Positions 44,251 through 52,076 of a stretch of DNA of 64,000 bases are shown in pieces; position 1 is the first letter of the stretch, and each line of letters starts with the position of its first letter. This DNA is from Trebonia sp963785645 (GTDB lineage Bacteria; Actinomycetota; Actinomycetes; Streptosporangiales; Streptosporangiaceae): the NCBI GenBank assembly GCA_963785645.1, contig CAWAWG010000001.1:62001-126000 (forward strand), written 5' to 3'. The notes below the pieces were generated by a model, which worked only from the letters and a program-made list of their open reading frames with translations, was not told where the DNA came from and searched no databases. The position numbers and the translations under genes are program-made.

Positions 44251-45584
44251 CCGGCCGCCGTGCTGTGCGGCACTGTCTGTGGGCACTCGTGCGGCACTGT
44301 CTCGTGCGGCACTGTCTCGTGCGGTACCGCCCCGTGCGGCACCGGATGCGCGACCGGGCCGGTCGGCAGCCAGAGCAGGACCTGGAAGCCCCGCTCCGTC
44401 GGGCCGGCGGTCAGCCTGCCGCCGAGCAGTTCGGCGCGTTCGCGCATGCCGGTGAGCCCGTATCCGCCGAAGGTCAGCCCGCCGGGGTACGGCGGCGCCG
44501 TGTCCGCCGCGCGAGCGTCCTCGATCGCGAGTTCGATGTCGTCCGTACGGTAGGTGAGGTTTAGTTCGGCCCGCCCGCCGCGCCCGGCGTACTTGGCGGT
44601 GTTGATCAGTGCCTCCTGCGCCGTCCGGTAGATCGCGAGCCCGACTTCGGGTGAGAGCGGCCGCGGTTCGCCGGCCACGGCGAGTACCGCGTCGAGGCCG
44701 GTCGCCTCCGAGGTGTCCCTGACCAGACGGTCGAGCAGCGCCGGGCCAGGCAGTTCGTCGCCGCGCAGCGCGGAGATGGCCCGGCGGCTGTCCGCTAGTC
44801 CTTCGCGCGCGATCCGCTGCGCCCGGCTCACCTGTGTGAGCATCTTGGCCACGGTGTCCGCGTCTCGCGCGTCGGGATCGGCGGTGCCGCGCTGCCCGAG
44901 CAGCTCCGCGGTGTCGAGCGCCAGCACCAGGCCGGACAGCGAGTGGGCCAGGATGTCGTGGATCTCGCGGGCCAGCCGGGTCCGCTCGGTCAGCGCGGCG
45001 GCCTCCGCCTGCGCCGCCTGCGAGGCCCGTAGCTCGGCGAGCAGTCCCTCGGCGCGCGCCTGAGCTGCGTGCGCGCTGGCCTGCGAGGCTCGCGCGGACC
45101 TGGTGAACAGCCCGACGGTGAAGAAGAAGAACGCGCCCACGTCGTTGTCGATGATCTCCACCGGCGGCACTCGTGCCAGCAGGTACGCCAGGTTGGCCGC
45201 GACGAAGACGACGAGCCCGGCGACCAGCGAGAGTCGCGGCGGCAGTTGCATCCCTATGCTGATCAGCGCGAACAAGACGATGAGGTACCCGTCCTCCGTC
45301 GGCAGCAGGCCGATCTGCACGGCTCCGGAGAAGCCGACGATCACCAGCAGGGTCACGGTCCGTGCGCTGGTCTCCGTCCCGGTCAAGACGGCCCAGGCGA
45401 TGCCGGCCACCGAGACGGCAAGCGCCAGCGCGGTCACCGCCACCGCCGGCGCGGTCTGGTGGAGCATCCCGTGGATGGCGCCGTACGTGACGATCACGAT
45501 GATGATGGCGCACGCCGGCAACGCGAACGAGCGCAGCATGGCGGACTGCCGCGACTCGTCGTCATCTAGCGGCGACTGCATCAT
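44247..45584 (-). CDS. Two-component sensor histidine kinase (NarL partner, HisKA_3 type)
   Basis: About 445 aa from ATG 45584 (ATG 45581 is equally possible). Four to six N-terminal helices without a large extracellular domain (FALPACAIIIVIVTYGA, VTALALAVSVAGIAWAVL, LSLVAGLVVFVAANLAYLL). Then a coiled linker rich in Ala and HisKA_3 box ERTRLAREIHDILAHSLSGLVL (phospho-His), and an ATPase domain with TAQEALINTAKYAG (N box) and GYGLTGMRERAELLGG (G box). The C-terminus ends in VPHET-type pentapeptide repeats from a 15-bp tandem DNA repeat. The stop overlaps the regulator start by four bases. Senses probably within the membrane. Confidence 0.93.
   Translation of the reverse strand: MMQSPLDDDESRQSAMLRSFALPACAIIIVIVTYGAIHGMLHQTAPAVAVTALALAVSVAGIAWAVLTGTETSARTVTLLVIVGFSGAVQIGLLPTEDGYLIVLFALISIGMQLPPRLSLVAGLVVFVAANLAYLLARVPPVEIIDNDVGAFFFFTVGLFTRSARASQASAHAAQARAEGLLAELRASQAAQAEAAALTERTRLAREIHDILAHSLSGLVLALDTAELLGQRGTADPDARDADTVAKMLTQVSRAQRIAREGLADSRRAISALRGDELPGPALLDRLVRDTSEATGLDAVLAVAGEPRPLSPEVGLAIYRTAQEALINTAKYAGRGGRAELNLTYRTDDIELAIEDARAADTAPPYPGGLTFGGYGLTGMRERAELLGGRLTAGPTERGFQVLLWLPTGPVAHPVPHGAVPHETVPHETVPHECPQTVPHSTAAG
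44286..44340 (-). repeat. 15-bp tandem repeat in the kinase C-terminus
   Basis: CTCGTGCGGCACTGT at 44286-44300 and 44301-44315, a diverged third unit at 44316-44330 and a partial fourth. On the minus strand they encode repeated VPHET, a possible length-variable tail of the histidine kinase. Confidence 0.8.
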
Positions 45585-45676
45585 AGGATCAGCGTAAGTG
45601 CCAGCAGGGCAGCGGGCATCGGCGCACGGGTTGATAACCCGGGGGCGCAGCAGCCCCGGCAAGTAGTATCCCTCTC

Positions 45677-47134
45677 ATGCCCAGCGTCCCCTCTTCACCA
45701 AGCACGGGCTCGTCAAGCACCGGCTCGTCCAGCCCCGTGCCGACCAGCCCCGTGCCGACCAGCCCCGTCCGGCTGACCGGCTGGGGCCGCATCGCGCCGA
45801 CCACGGCCGACCTGGCTGCCCCGGCCAGCGAAGCGCAGGCCGCGGCCCTGCTCCGCTACCTCGCGGAACCGTCGACGAGCAAGAGCGGCACCGCGATACC
45901 GCGCGGCCTCGGCCGCAGCTACAACAACGCGGCCCAGTCCGCCGGCGGCGTTGTCATCTCGACCAGCAGGCTCAACAACATCGTCAGCCTCGACCCCGCC
46001 GCCGGCATCGTGGTCGCGGAGGCGGGCGTCTCCCTTGAGCAGCTCATGGTCGCCGGACTGCCGCACGGCTGGTTCGTGCCGGTTTCCCCCGGCACCCGCC
46101 AGGTGACCGTCGGCGGTGCGATCGCGGCGGACGTGCACGGCAAGAACCACCATGTGGCCGGGTCGTTCGCCAGCCACGTCACGAGCTTCGACATCCTCAT
46201 CCCGCGGGCGGGCCAGGCCGGCCCGCTCACGGTCACGCCGGAAAGCGATCCCGCCCTGTTCTGGGCGACGGCCGGCGGCATGGGCCTGACCGGCTTCATC
46301 ACCAGGGCGACGATAAAGCTCAAGCGGGTCGAGAGCTCGCTGGTCAAGGTCGATACGGTCAGGACGAGGGACATCGACGAGACGATGGCCGTGCTGGCCG
46401 AGCACGACAAGAAGTACGGCTACACGGTCGCCTGGTCCGACGACCTCGCGACGGGCAGGCACCTTGGCCGTTCGGTCATCACCAGCGGCGACTTCGCCGC
46501 TCTCGACGACCTGGACGACAGCCGGCGAAGCGACCCGTTCAGGTTCGATCCGCAGGCCAGGCTGGCCGCACCCGGCTTCTTGCCGCCGGGCCTGATGAAC
46601 CGGTACTCGATCCGGCTCGCCAACACGGCCTGGTACCTCAAGGCACCGAAGCACCGCGAGCATGAGCTCCAGACGATCAGCCAGTTCTTCCACCCGCTGG
46701 ACGGGATCAGGAACTGGAACCGCGTCTACGGCCCGGGCGGCTTCCGCCAGTACCAGTACGTCATGCCGTTCGGCGCGGAAGCGGCCGTGAGGAGAAGCTT
46801 CGAGCTGGTCAGCGCGCACCCCGCCCCGAGCTTTGTCACCGTGCTCAAGCGGTTCGGCCAGGCCGACCCGGGCCTGCTGTCATTCCCGACCGAGGGCTGG
46901 ACGCTCGCGCTCGACTTCCCCGCCCGCACCCCGGGCCTCGGCCCACTGCTCGACGAACTCGACCGGCTGGTGGTGGCGAACGGCGGCCGCGTCTACCTAG
47001 CCAAAGACTCCCGGGTGAGCGCAGCGACCCTGGAGGAGATGTACCCGCGTCTCCCGGAGTTCCGCAAGCTCCGCGCCGACCTGGACCCGTCCGGCATCCT
47101 GGCCTCTGACCTTTCCCGCCGCCTGAACCTCTAA
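45677..47134 (+). CDS. dprE1: DprE1-like decaprenylphosphoryl-ribose 2-oxidase (FAD)
   Basis: Protein of 485 aa; the first ~30 residues are Ser/Thr/Pro repeats from a 15-bp DNA repeat (AGCCCCGTGCCGACC). Then RLTGWGRIAPT, RGLGRSYNNAAQ, PGTRQVTVGGAIAADVHGKNHH (FAD-binding PCMH core), FWATAGGMGLTGFI, and FFHPLDGIRNWNRVYGPGGFRQYQYV. These match mycobacterial DprE1 along the chain, as does the catalytic Lys in YLAKDSR. In that alignment the Cys (387 in M. tuberculosis, in GWNICVDFP) is Ala here (GWTLALDFP), the residue attacked by benzothiazinones. DprE1 works with DprE2 to make the arabinan donor; no dprE2 is in view. GC-rich region; repeat element D follows the stop. Confidence 0.88.
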   Translation: MPSVPSSPSTGSSSTGSSSPVPTSPVPTSPVRLTGWGRIAPTTADLAAPASEAQAAALLRYLAEPSTSKSGTAIPRGLGRSYNNAAQSAGGVVISTSRLNNIVSLDPAAGIVVAEAGVSLEQLMVAGLPHGWFVPVSPGTRQVTVGGAIAADVHGKNHHVAGSFASHVTSFDILIPRAGQAGPLTVTPESDPALFWATAGGMGLTGFITRATIKLKRVESSLVKVDTVRTRDIDETMAVLAEHDKKYGYTVAWSDDLATGRHLGRSVITSGDFAALDDLDDSRRSDPFRFDPQARLAAPGFLPPGLMNRYSIRLANTAWYLKAPKHREHELQTISQFFHPLDGIRNWNRVYGPGGFRQYQYVMPFGAEAAVRRSFELVSAHPAPSFVTVLKRFGQADPGLLSFPTEGWTLALDFPARTPGLGPLLDELDRLVVANGGRVYLAKDSRVSAATLEEMYPRLPEFRKLRADLDPSGILASDLSRRLNL

Positions 47135-47212
47135 CGCCGAAGGTCAAAATCAGGATAATCCCGAACGAATCCGGCTTCCTCCCACCCCGCCCATGACACT
47201 CAATAGGCGGGA

Positions 47213-47396
47213 AAAAGCGAAGCTGACCCCGTCTTTGCCTACGAAACGGTGCCAAATTTGCCGCATACCGGACGTGATCTTGGTCTTCTCCCAAGCAAAG
47301 ACGACGATCATGGGCACCGTCTAAGCAAACAATGGTCGCCGAGTAAGCAAGGTGGCGAACACGGGATAGTCGAATGGTTTCCTTCGAGTGCCCGGA
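47213..47396 (-). repeat. ~180-bp dispersed repeat, copy 2 (inverted relative to 37366-37530)
   Basis: Read on the minus strand this copy gives GAAGGAAACCATTCGACT, CATTGTTTGCTTA, GGTGCCCATGATCGTCGT, CACGTCCGGTATGCGGCAAAT and GGCACCGT in the same order as copy 1 on the plus strand. Identity is high in these blocks and lower between them. Nothing inside it looks like a transposase or tRNA. Confidence 0.65.
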
Positions 47397-47489
47397 CGCC
47401 GGCTGGCCCAATGCCGTTGAGTTAGCCGACCGGAGCGCGACCGACTGTCCTTTTTGCCTACTTTGTCCAGCACTCAGGTAGCTTTATTA

Positions 47490-47541
47490 CATGATCACGG
47501 AATATTTTCATCTCATTTGATGAAAATATTCCGTGATCATG
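47490..47541. repeat. Perfect 23-bp AT-rich inverted repeat
   Basis: Arms 47490-47512 and 47519-47541 (CATGATCACGGAATATTTTC-ATC) with a 6-base TCATTT loop. It contrasts strongly with the GC-rich surroundings. Could be a bidirectional terminator, a recombination site or an element end. Confidence 0.75.
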
Positions 47542-47696
47542 AAAATGATCGCTATCTTGAGCGAATCGCGACCATCTACAGCCACTATGCGAAGGAAACA
47601 CGTGTCGCGCAGCCATCACGGGCACCGCGCGTTACTTAAGTCAATGGCATTGCCAGGCTGGCCGACTTCCCGAGGGTCACGAAACCTGATGTCGTA

Positions 47697-48683
47697 CTAA
47701 GCCGTCTCGTCGGTGTCTTCAGCCGGTGGTTCGTCGCCTGGGAGGGCCAGGAAGAGCGCGGCCTCGTTGGCCTGCGCGATCGCCTCCCTGGCCTGGGCGA
47801 GGACGGCGGTCGCGTCGTCAGTCAGCCGGTGTGCGAGGTGGAGGTCCAAGGCGGTGTCGCCGATGCCGGCCAGGAGTTCGGCGTGCGAGTCGTCAAGTGC
47901 GTTCAGTTCCCGCACGATCGACTCCTTGCGGGTAGCGAGGTCGGCCCGGTCGAGCAGGTCGGCGAAGTTCTCCAGGTTGATAACCCGTCGCGTCGTATCG
48001 GCCAGCGCGAGTTCCTGCACCTGCCGCTGCCGGGTGACGATCGCGGCGACGTCCGGGTCGTCGGGAGAGACATCGCCGAGGATCTCCTGGTGCCTGGCCC
48101 GCACCTCGGCCAGCCGCGCCAGCCGTTCCGCGATCTCCCACAGGCGGTCGGGCAGCACCTCGGCCACCTGCACCGAGTCGATCCGCCCGGCCTTGACCAC
48201 GCCCGCTGCCGCGATCCGGTTCCGTGCGTCGACCGCCCGCTTCCACAGCTTCCAGTGCCCGGCGTCGATGTCGGTGCTCGGCTGCACGTAGTGACGGTGC
48301 TGGCTGACCGGCGCGCGGGCAGCCTCGATCTCCGTGGGGCTGGACCGGCCGAGCAGCGACATCAGGAAGCCGGTGCCCGCGAACATGAGCATCACGTACG
48401 CGAGCGCGCCGTTGCCCATTCCCGCGCCCACGACCGCGAGGACGAAGAAGAACCCGGCGGCGAACGCACAGCCCTGGGTGCTGCCGGTCCGCGACGCAGG
48501 CTCGGGCACGGGCCCCCGGTAAGGGACCAGCTTCCCGGTCGACTGGGTGAGCACCTCCCGCAGTTCCTCCGGCAACTTCGGGTCGGTCACCACCGTGGCA
48601 CCGTCGAGATATTCACCTGGCCAGGGCACAGGGCCATCGCCCGGCCGCTCGACTGGGGTCTCCGCACCACCCATATCCGGCAT
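47697..48683 (-). CDS. Membrane protein with long coiled-coil-like C-terminus
   Basis: Protein of 328 aa from ATG 48683 (GGGGG upstream; GTG 48686 adjacent). An acidic/Pro-rich N-terminus holds LPEELREVLTQSTGKLVPYRGPVPEP. Two adjacent helices follow (CAFAAGFFFVLAVVGAGMG, ALAYVMLMFAGTGFLMSLLG), then ~200 cytosolic residues of mostly charged helix (LWEIAERLARLAEVRARHQEIL, RRVINLENFADLLDRADLATRKESIVRELNALDD, AQAREAIAQANEAA). It resembles hypothetical two-TM proteins of actinomycetes; I know no function. It is tandem with and downstream of the acyl-CoA synthetase gene on the same strand, 62 bases apart, with no clear link. Confidence 0.75.
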   Translation of the reverse strand: MPDMGGAETPVERPGDGPVPWPGEYLDGATVVTDPKLPEELREVLTQSTGKLVPYRGPVPEPASRTGSTQGCAFAAGFFFVLAVVGAGMGNGALAYVMLMFAGTGFLMSLLGRSSPTEIEAARAPVSQHRHYVQPSTDIDAGHWKLWKRAVDARNRIAAAGVVKAGRIDSVQVAEVLPDRLWEIAERLARLAEVRARHQEILGDVSPDDPDVAAIVTRQRQVQELALADTTRRVINLENFADLLDRADLATRKESIVRELNALDDSHAELLAGIGDTALDLHLAHRLTDDATAVLAQAREAIAQANEAALFLALPGDEPPAEDTDETA

Positions 48684-48745
48684 CACCCCCTATACCCGAC
48701 ATCGCCGCCCTTCCTAACCACCATAACCATTCGCGCAAGGGTTAC

Positions 48746-50341
48746 TCAGTGGCGGCTCAGGTTGGCCGCACCACCCCGCAGCACGTACTTCTGGATCTTG
48801 CCGGTCGCGGTCTTGGGAAGTTCGGTCACGAACGTGACGCCGCGCGGTGCCTTGAAATGCGCGATCCGGCCCCGCACGAAGGCGATCAGTTCGTCCGCCG
48901 TCGCCGACGCGCCGGGCATGAGCACCACGAACGCGTAGGGCGTCTCGCCCCACTTCTCGTCCGGCAGCCCGACGACCGCGGCTTCGCCGACGGCCGGATG
49001 CCGCAGCAGCGCGCCCTCTACCTCGATCGAGGAGATGTTCTCACCGCCGCTGATGATCACGTCCTTGATCCGGTCGCGGATCTCCACGTACCCGTCCGGG
49101 TGCACGACAGCGGCGTCGCCGGTGTGGAACCAGCCGTCGCCCATCGCCTTCTTGGTCGCCTCCGGGTCGTTGTAGTACCCGTCCATGACGACGTTGCCCG
49201 CGACGATGATCTCGCCGATGGTGACGCCGTCGAGTGGAACCTCGCCGCCCATGTCATCGACGACCCGCAGCTCGCCAGAAGTAAGCAGCTCAACGCCCGT
49301 CCTCGCCTTAATCACGGCGCGGTCGGTGGGGGAGAGGTCCGCGTGCTCGGGCAGCGGTGCGCACACGGTGATGAACGGCGCCGTCTCGGTAAGGCCGTAA
49401 ACCTGCGTGATATCCCACCCGAACCCGCCCTCGAGCCGTTCGATTGTCGCCGCGGCGGGCGGCGCACCCGCGGTAACTACGTGAACCCCGGCCGGCACCA
49501 CCCCTTGGACCGAGGCCGGGGCATTGGCCAGCGTGATCAGCACCGTGGGGGCGGCACACATCCAGGTCACCCGCTCATCGCGGATCAACGAGAAGACCAG
49601 CGCGGGATCCACCTTGCGCAGGCACACGTGCGTCCCGGCAACGGCGGTCACCGTCCAGGTGTAGGTCCACCCGTTGGCGTGGAACATCGGCAGCGTCCAC
49701 AGATAGCGGTCGCCGACGTCCATGTGCAGGTGCAGCAGGGTGCCGATGGTGTTCATCGCGGCGTTCCTGTGCGTGATCATGACGCCCTTGGGCCGGGAGG
49801 TCGTGCCGCTCGTGTAGTTGATGGTGAGCAGGTCGCGCTCGGAGATCTCCGGCTTGCTGAACGTCGGCTCGGCCGCCGCGATCAGCGCCTCGTAGTCGAG
49901 CCAGCCGTGCACCCCGTGGTCGGAAGTACCGCCCTCGAACGCGACGAAGTGCCGCACACCAGGCATCTGGTCGCGCACGCCGTCGACCGCTTCGAGGTAG
50001 TCGCTGTGCACGCACAGCACCGTCGAGCCCGAGTGGTTGACCATGTAGACGAAGTCATCCGGGGTCAGCCGGTAGTTCATCGGCACCAGCACCGCGCCGA
50101 GTTGCGGCACCGCGTAAAACGACTCAAGCTGCGCGTGCGTGTTCGGCGCGATGGTGGCCACTCGGTCGCCCGGCCGGACGCCGAGTTCCTGGAGGACGGC
50201 CGACCAGCGGTCGCACCGGTCGAAGAACTCCTCGTAGGTAAGCCTCATGTCGCCATCGACGACGGCCTCGCGCGCGCCGTGCAGGCGACGGGTACGGCGG
50301 GCGAACTCAAGCGGAGACAGCGGCGTTTCCATAACTCGCAT
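48746..50341 (-). CDS. Acyl-CoA synthetase (AMP-forming, medium/long chain type)
   Basis: 531 aa from ATG 50341 (ATG 50332, METPLSPLEFA, is an alternative start; neither has a strong ribosome site). ANL-superfamily motifs: A3 TINYTSGTTSRPKGVMITHRN, A4-like MFHANGWTYTW, A5 QVYGLTETAPF, A7 GWFHTGDAAVVHPDGYVEIRDRIKDVIISGGENISSIEVEGAL, and A10 Lys in PKTATGKIQKYVLR. The protein activates a carboxylic acid with ATP and CoA; the family resembles the AlkK/FadD-like acyl-CoA ligases. Divergent from tyrS. Substrate cannot be chosen from sequence. Confidence 0.93.
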   Translation of the reverse strand: MRVMETPLSPLEFARRTRRLHGAREAVVDGDMRLTYEEFFDRCDRWSAVLQELGVRPGDRVATIAPNTHAQLESFYAVPQLGAVLVPMNYRLTPDDFVYMVNHSGSTVLCVHSDYLEAVDGVRDQMPGVRHFVAFEGGTSDHGVHGWLDYEALIAAAEPTFSKPEISERDLLTINYTSGTTSRPKGVMITHRNAAMNTIGTLLHLHMDVGDRYLWTLPMFHANGWTYTWTVTAVAGTHVCLRKVDPALVFSLIRDERVTWMCAAPTVLITLANAPASVQGVVPAGVHVVTAGAPPAAATIERLEGGFGWDITQVYGLTETAPFITVCAPLPEHADLSPTDRAVIKARTGVELLTSGELRVVDDMGGEVPLDGVTIGEIIVAGNVVMDGYYNDPEATKKAMGDGWFHTGDAAVVHPDGYVEIRDRIKDVIISGGENISSIEVEGALLRHPAVGEAAVVGLPDEKWGETPYAFVVLMPGASATADELIAFVRGRIAHFKAPRGVTFVTELPKTATGKIQKYVLRGGAANLSRH

Positions 50342-50454
50342 ACTGCCAGCAGAGCGCCGTAACTAACAGGCTTCGAACTGGCGACTCCCGCATCACGCTC
50401 CGGGCACCTCTCAATTCAGCCGGGTCACAACGTCGCATGTGGAATCATGAAGGC

Positions 50455-51696
50455 ATGGATCTTCTCGCCGACCTTGAGGCCAGGGGCCTCATCCAGGACA
50501 GTACCGACGGCGACGCACTGCGCGCCCGGATTCAGGCTGGCCCGGTCGGCGTGTACTACGGCGTGGACCCGGCGGCGGACTGCGCCCATGTCGGCAACCT
50601 GATCGGGCTCCTCGTGCTGCGCCGGTTCGCCGACGCCGGGCATCACGCGATCGCGCTGGCGGGCGGCGCCACCGGGATGATCGGCGACCCGGGCGGCCGC
50701 TCAAAGGAGCGGAATCTGCTCGACACCGAGACCCTCGCCCGCAACACCAAGCGCATAGCCGAGCAACTGGAGCGGATCTCCCGGGTGTCTCTGGTGAACA
50801 ACCTGGGCTGGACCGGGTCGGTGACGTTGCTCGACTTCCTGCGTGACATCGGCAAACACGCGAGCGTCAACCAGATGATCGCCCGCGAGTCGGTCAAGGC
50901 GCGCCTTGAGAGCGAGAACGGCATCTCGTTCACCGAGTTCAGCTACCAGCTCCTCCAGGCCAACGACTACCTCCACCTGTGCAGGCACCACGGCGTGGAG
51001 CTACAGATCGGCGGCTCCGACCAGTGGGGCAACCTCCTCGCGGGCGTGGACCTGATCCGGCGGGCGGACGGCAAGCACGTGCACGCGTTCACCTGGCCGC
51101 TGCTGCTCCGAGCCGACGGCAAGAAGTTCGGCAAGTCCGAGGAGGGCGCGGTCTGGCTGGCGGCCGACCGCACGTCGCCCTACCAGTTCTTCCAGTACTG
51201 GATGAACGTCGCGGACGCCGACATCGAGCGCTTCCTGCTCCAGCTCACCCTGCTGTCGGTCGACGAGTGCCGCGCGATCGCCGCCGCGCACGCCGAGGCG
51301 CCGTACAAGCGCGAGGGCCAGCGCCGCCTCGCCCGGGAGATCACCACGATCGTGCACGGCGCCGAGGCAGCCACCGCCGCCCAGGAGGCCAGTGCGGTGC
51401 TGTTCGGCGGCTCCCCGGCCGGCGCGTCGGCGCAGGCACTTGAGTTCCTGGCCACGGAGGTCCCGACCTCGCCGTTCACCGCCGGGGTCACGCTCGCGGC
51501 GGCCCTCGCGGCCACCCCGCTCGCCTCGTCGCTGTCCGACGCCCGCCGCACGGTCAGCCAGGGCGCCGCGTCCGTCAACGGCGAGGTAATCCAGGCCGAC
51601 CGGCCGCTCGCCGAGGGTGACCTGCTGTACGGCCGCTGGCTGCTGCTCCGCAAGGGCAAGCGGAACTACCACCTGCTCGACGCGGCGACCAGCTAA
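50455..51696 (+). CDS. tyrS: Tyrosyl-tRNA synthetase
   Basis: Protein of 413 aa from ATG 50455 (AAGG five bases upstream; ATG 50437 is possible). Class Ic synthetase: GVYYGVDPAADCAHVGNLIGLLVLRRF (HIGH-like HVGNL), GGATGMIGDPGGRSKER, QLLQANDYLHLCRHHGVELQIGGSDQWGN (Tyr/adenylate site), and the KMSKS loop as KKFGKSEEGAVWL. The C-terminal S4 RNA-binding domain is at SLSDARRTVSQGAASVNGEVI. Charges tRNA-Tyr. The stop is followed by dispersed element copy E. Divergent from an acyl-CoA synthetase, no operon. Confidence 0.97.
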   Translation: MDLLADLEARGLIQDSTDGDALRARIQAGPVGVYYGVDPAADCAHVGNLIGLLVLRRFADAGHHAIALAGGATGMIGDPGGRSKERNLLDTETLARNTKRIAEQLERISRVSLVNNLGWTGSVTLLDFLRDIGKHASVNQMIARESVKARLESENGISFTEFSYQLLQANDYLHLCRHHGVELQIGGSDQWGNLLAGVDLIRRADGKHVHAFTWPLLLRADGKKFGKSEEGAVWLAADRTSPYQFFQYWMNVADADIERFLLQLTLLSVDECRAIAAAHAEAPYKREGQRRLAREITTIVHGAEAATAAQEASAVLFGGSPAGASAQALEFLATEVPTSPFTAGVTLAAALAATPLASSLSDARRTVSQGAASVNGEVIQADRPLAEGDLLYGRWLLLRKGKRNYHLLDAATS

Positions 51697-52076
51697 CCGC
51701 ACCGCCCGGTACAGCTCTCGGATCATCCCGAACGGGTCCGTGTTCCACGTTCCCGGCTTATGCCGCAGCGGACCTCCGGCAATTCGATCCCCGCCGGTGC
51801 TGGCGTCCGGCCGGGTCACGGGTTACGGTTGCGCTGCGGTTCCTGGCTCCGCACCGGAGCACGGCTGTCCCCGGTCACGCCGGCGATGATCTCGGCTACC
51901 GGACCGGGTGCCAGCGTAATTCCCGTCGGTGGCCAATACTGGACCCGTGGCTGATCCGGCCAGGTCGCACCACCGTGCCTGCGATGTGTGCGTAATCATT
52001 GGCACCCGGGTCAGCTAAAGCGATTGAGCGCGTCCGGTACCTCACGACGCCCGACTGATCACCGTAAGGACATGTC
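51697..52076. other. 380-base intergenic region between tyrS and an MFS gene
   Basis: Contains element copy E (CCGAACGGGTCCG, 51728-51740) 31 bases past the tyrS stop. Beyond this I see no hairpin, RNA gene or ORF with a ribosome site; it should hold the MFS promoter. Confidence 0.55.

Larger units (their letters stand above)
47135..47696. other. 562-base intergenic region packed with repeats
   Basis: Between the DprE1-like gene (+) and a membrane protein gene (-). It contains element copy D (CCGAACGAATCCGG, 47161-47174), the inverted ~180-bp repeat copy 2 (47213-47396) and a 23-bp AT-rich inverted repeat (47490-47541). An open frame 47454-47639 overlaps the latter but has no ribosome site and unusual codons; not called as a gene. 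Confidence 0.6.

Noticed and set aside
47454..47639. 61-codon open frame over the AT-rich inverted repeat
   Set aside because: No ribosome site, spans a perfect palindrome, and has codon use unlike neighbours; more likely incidental.
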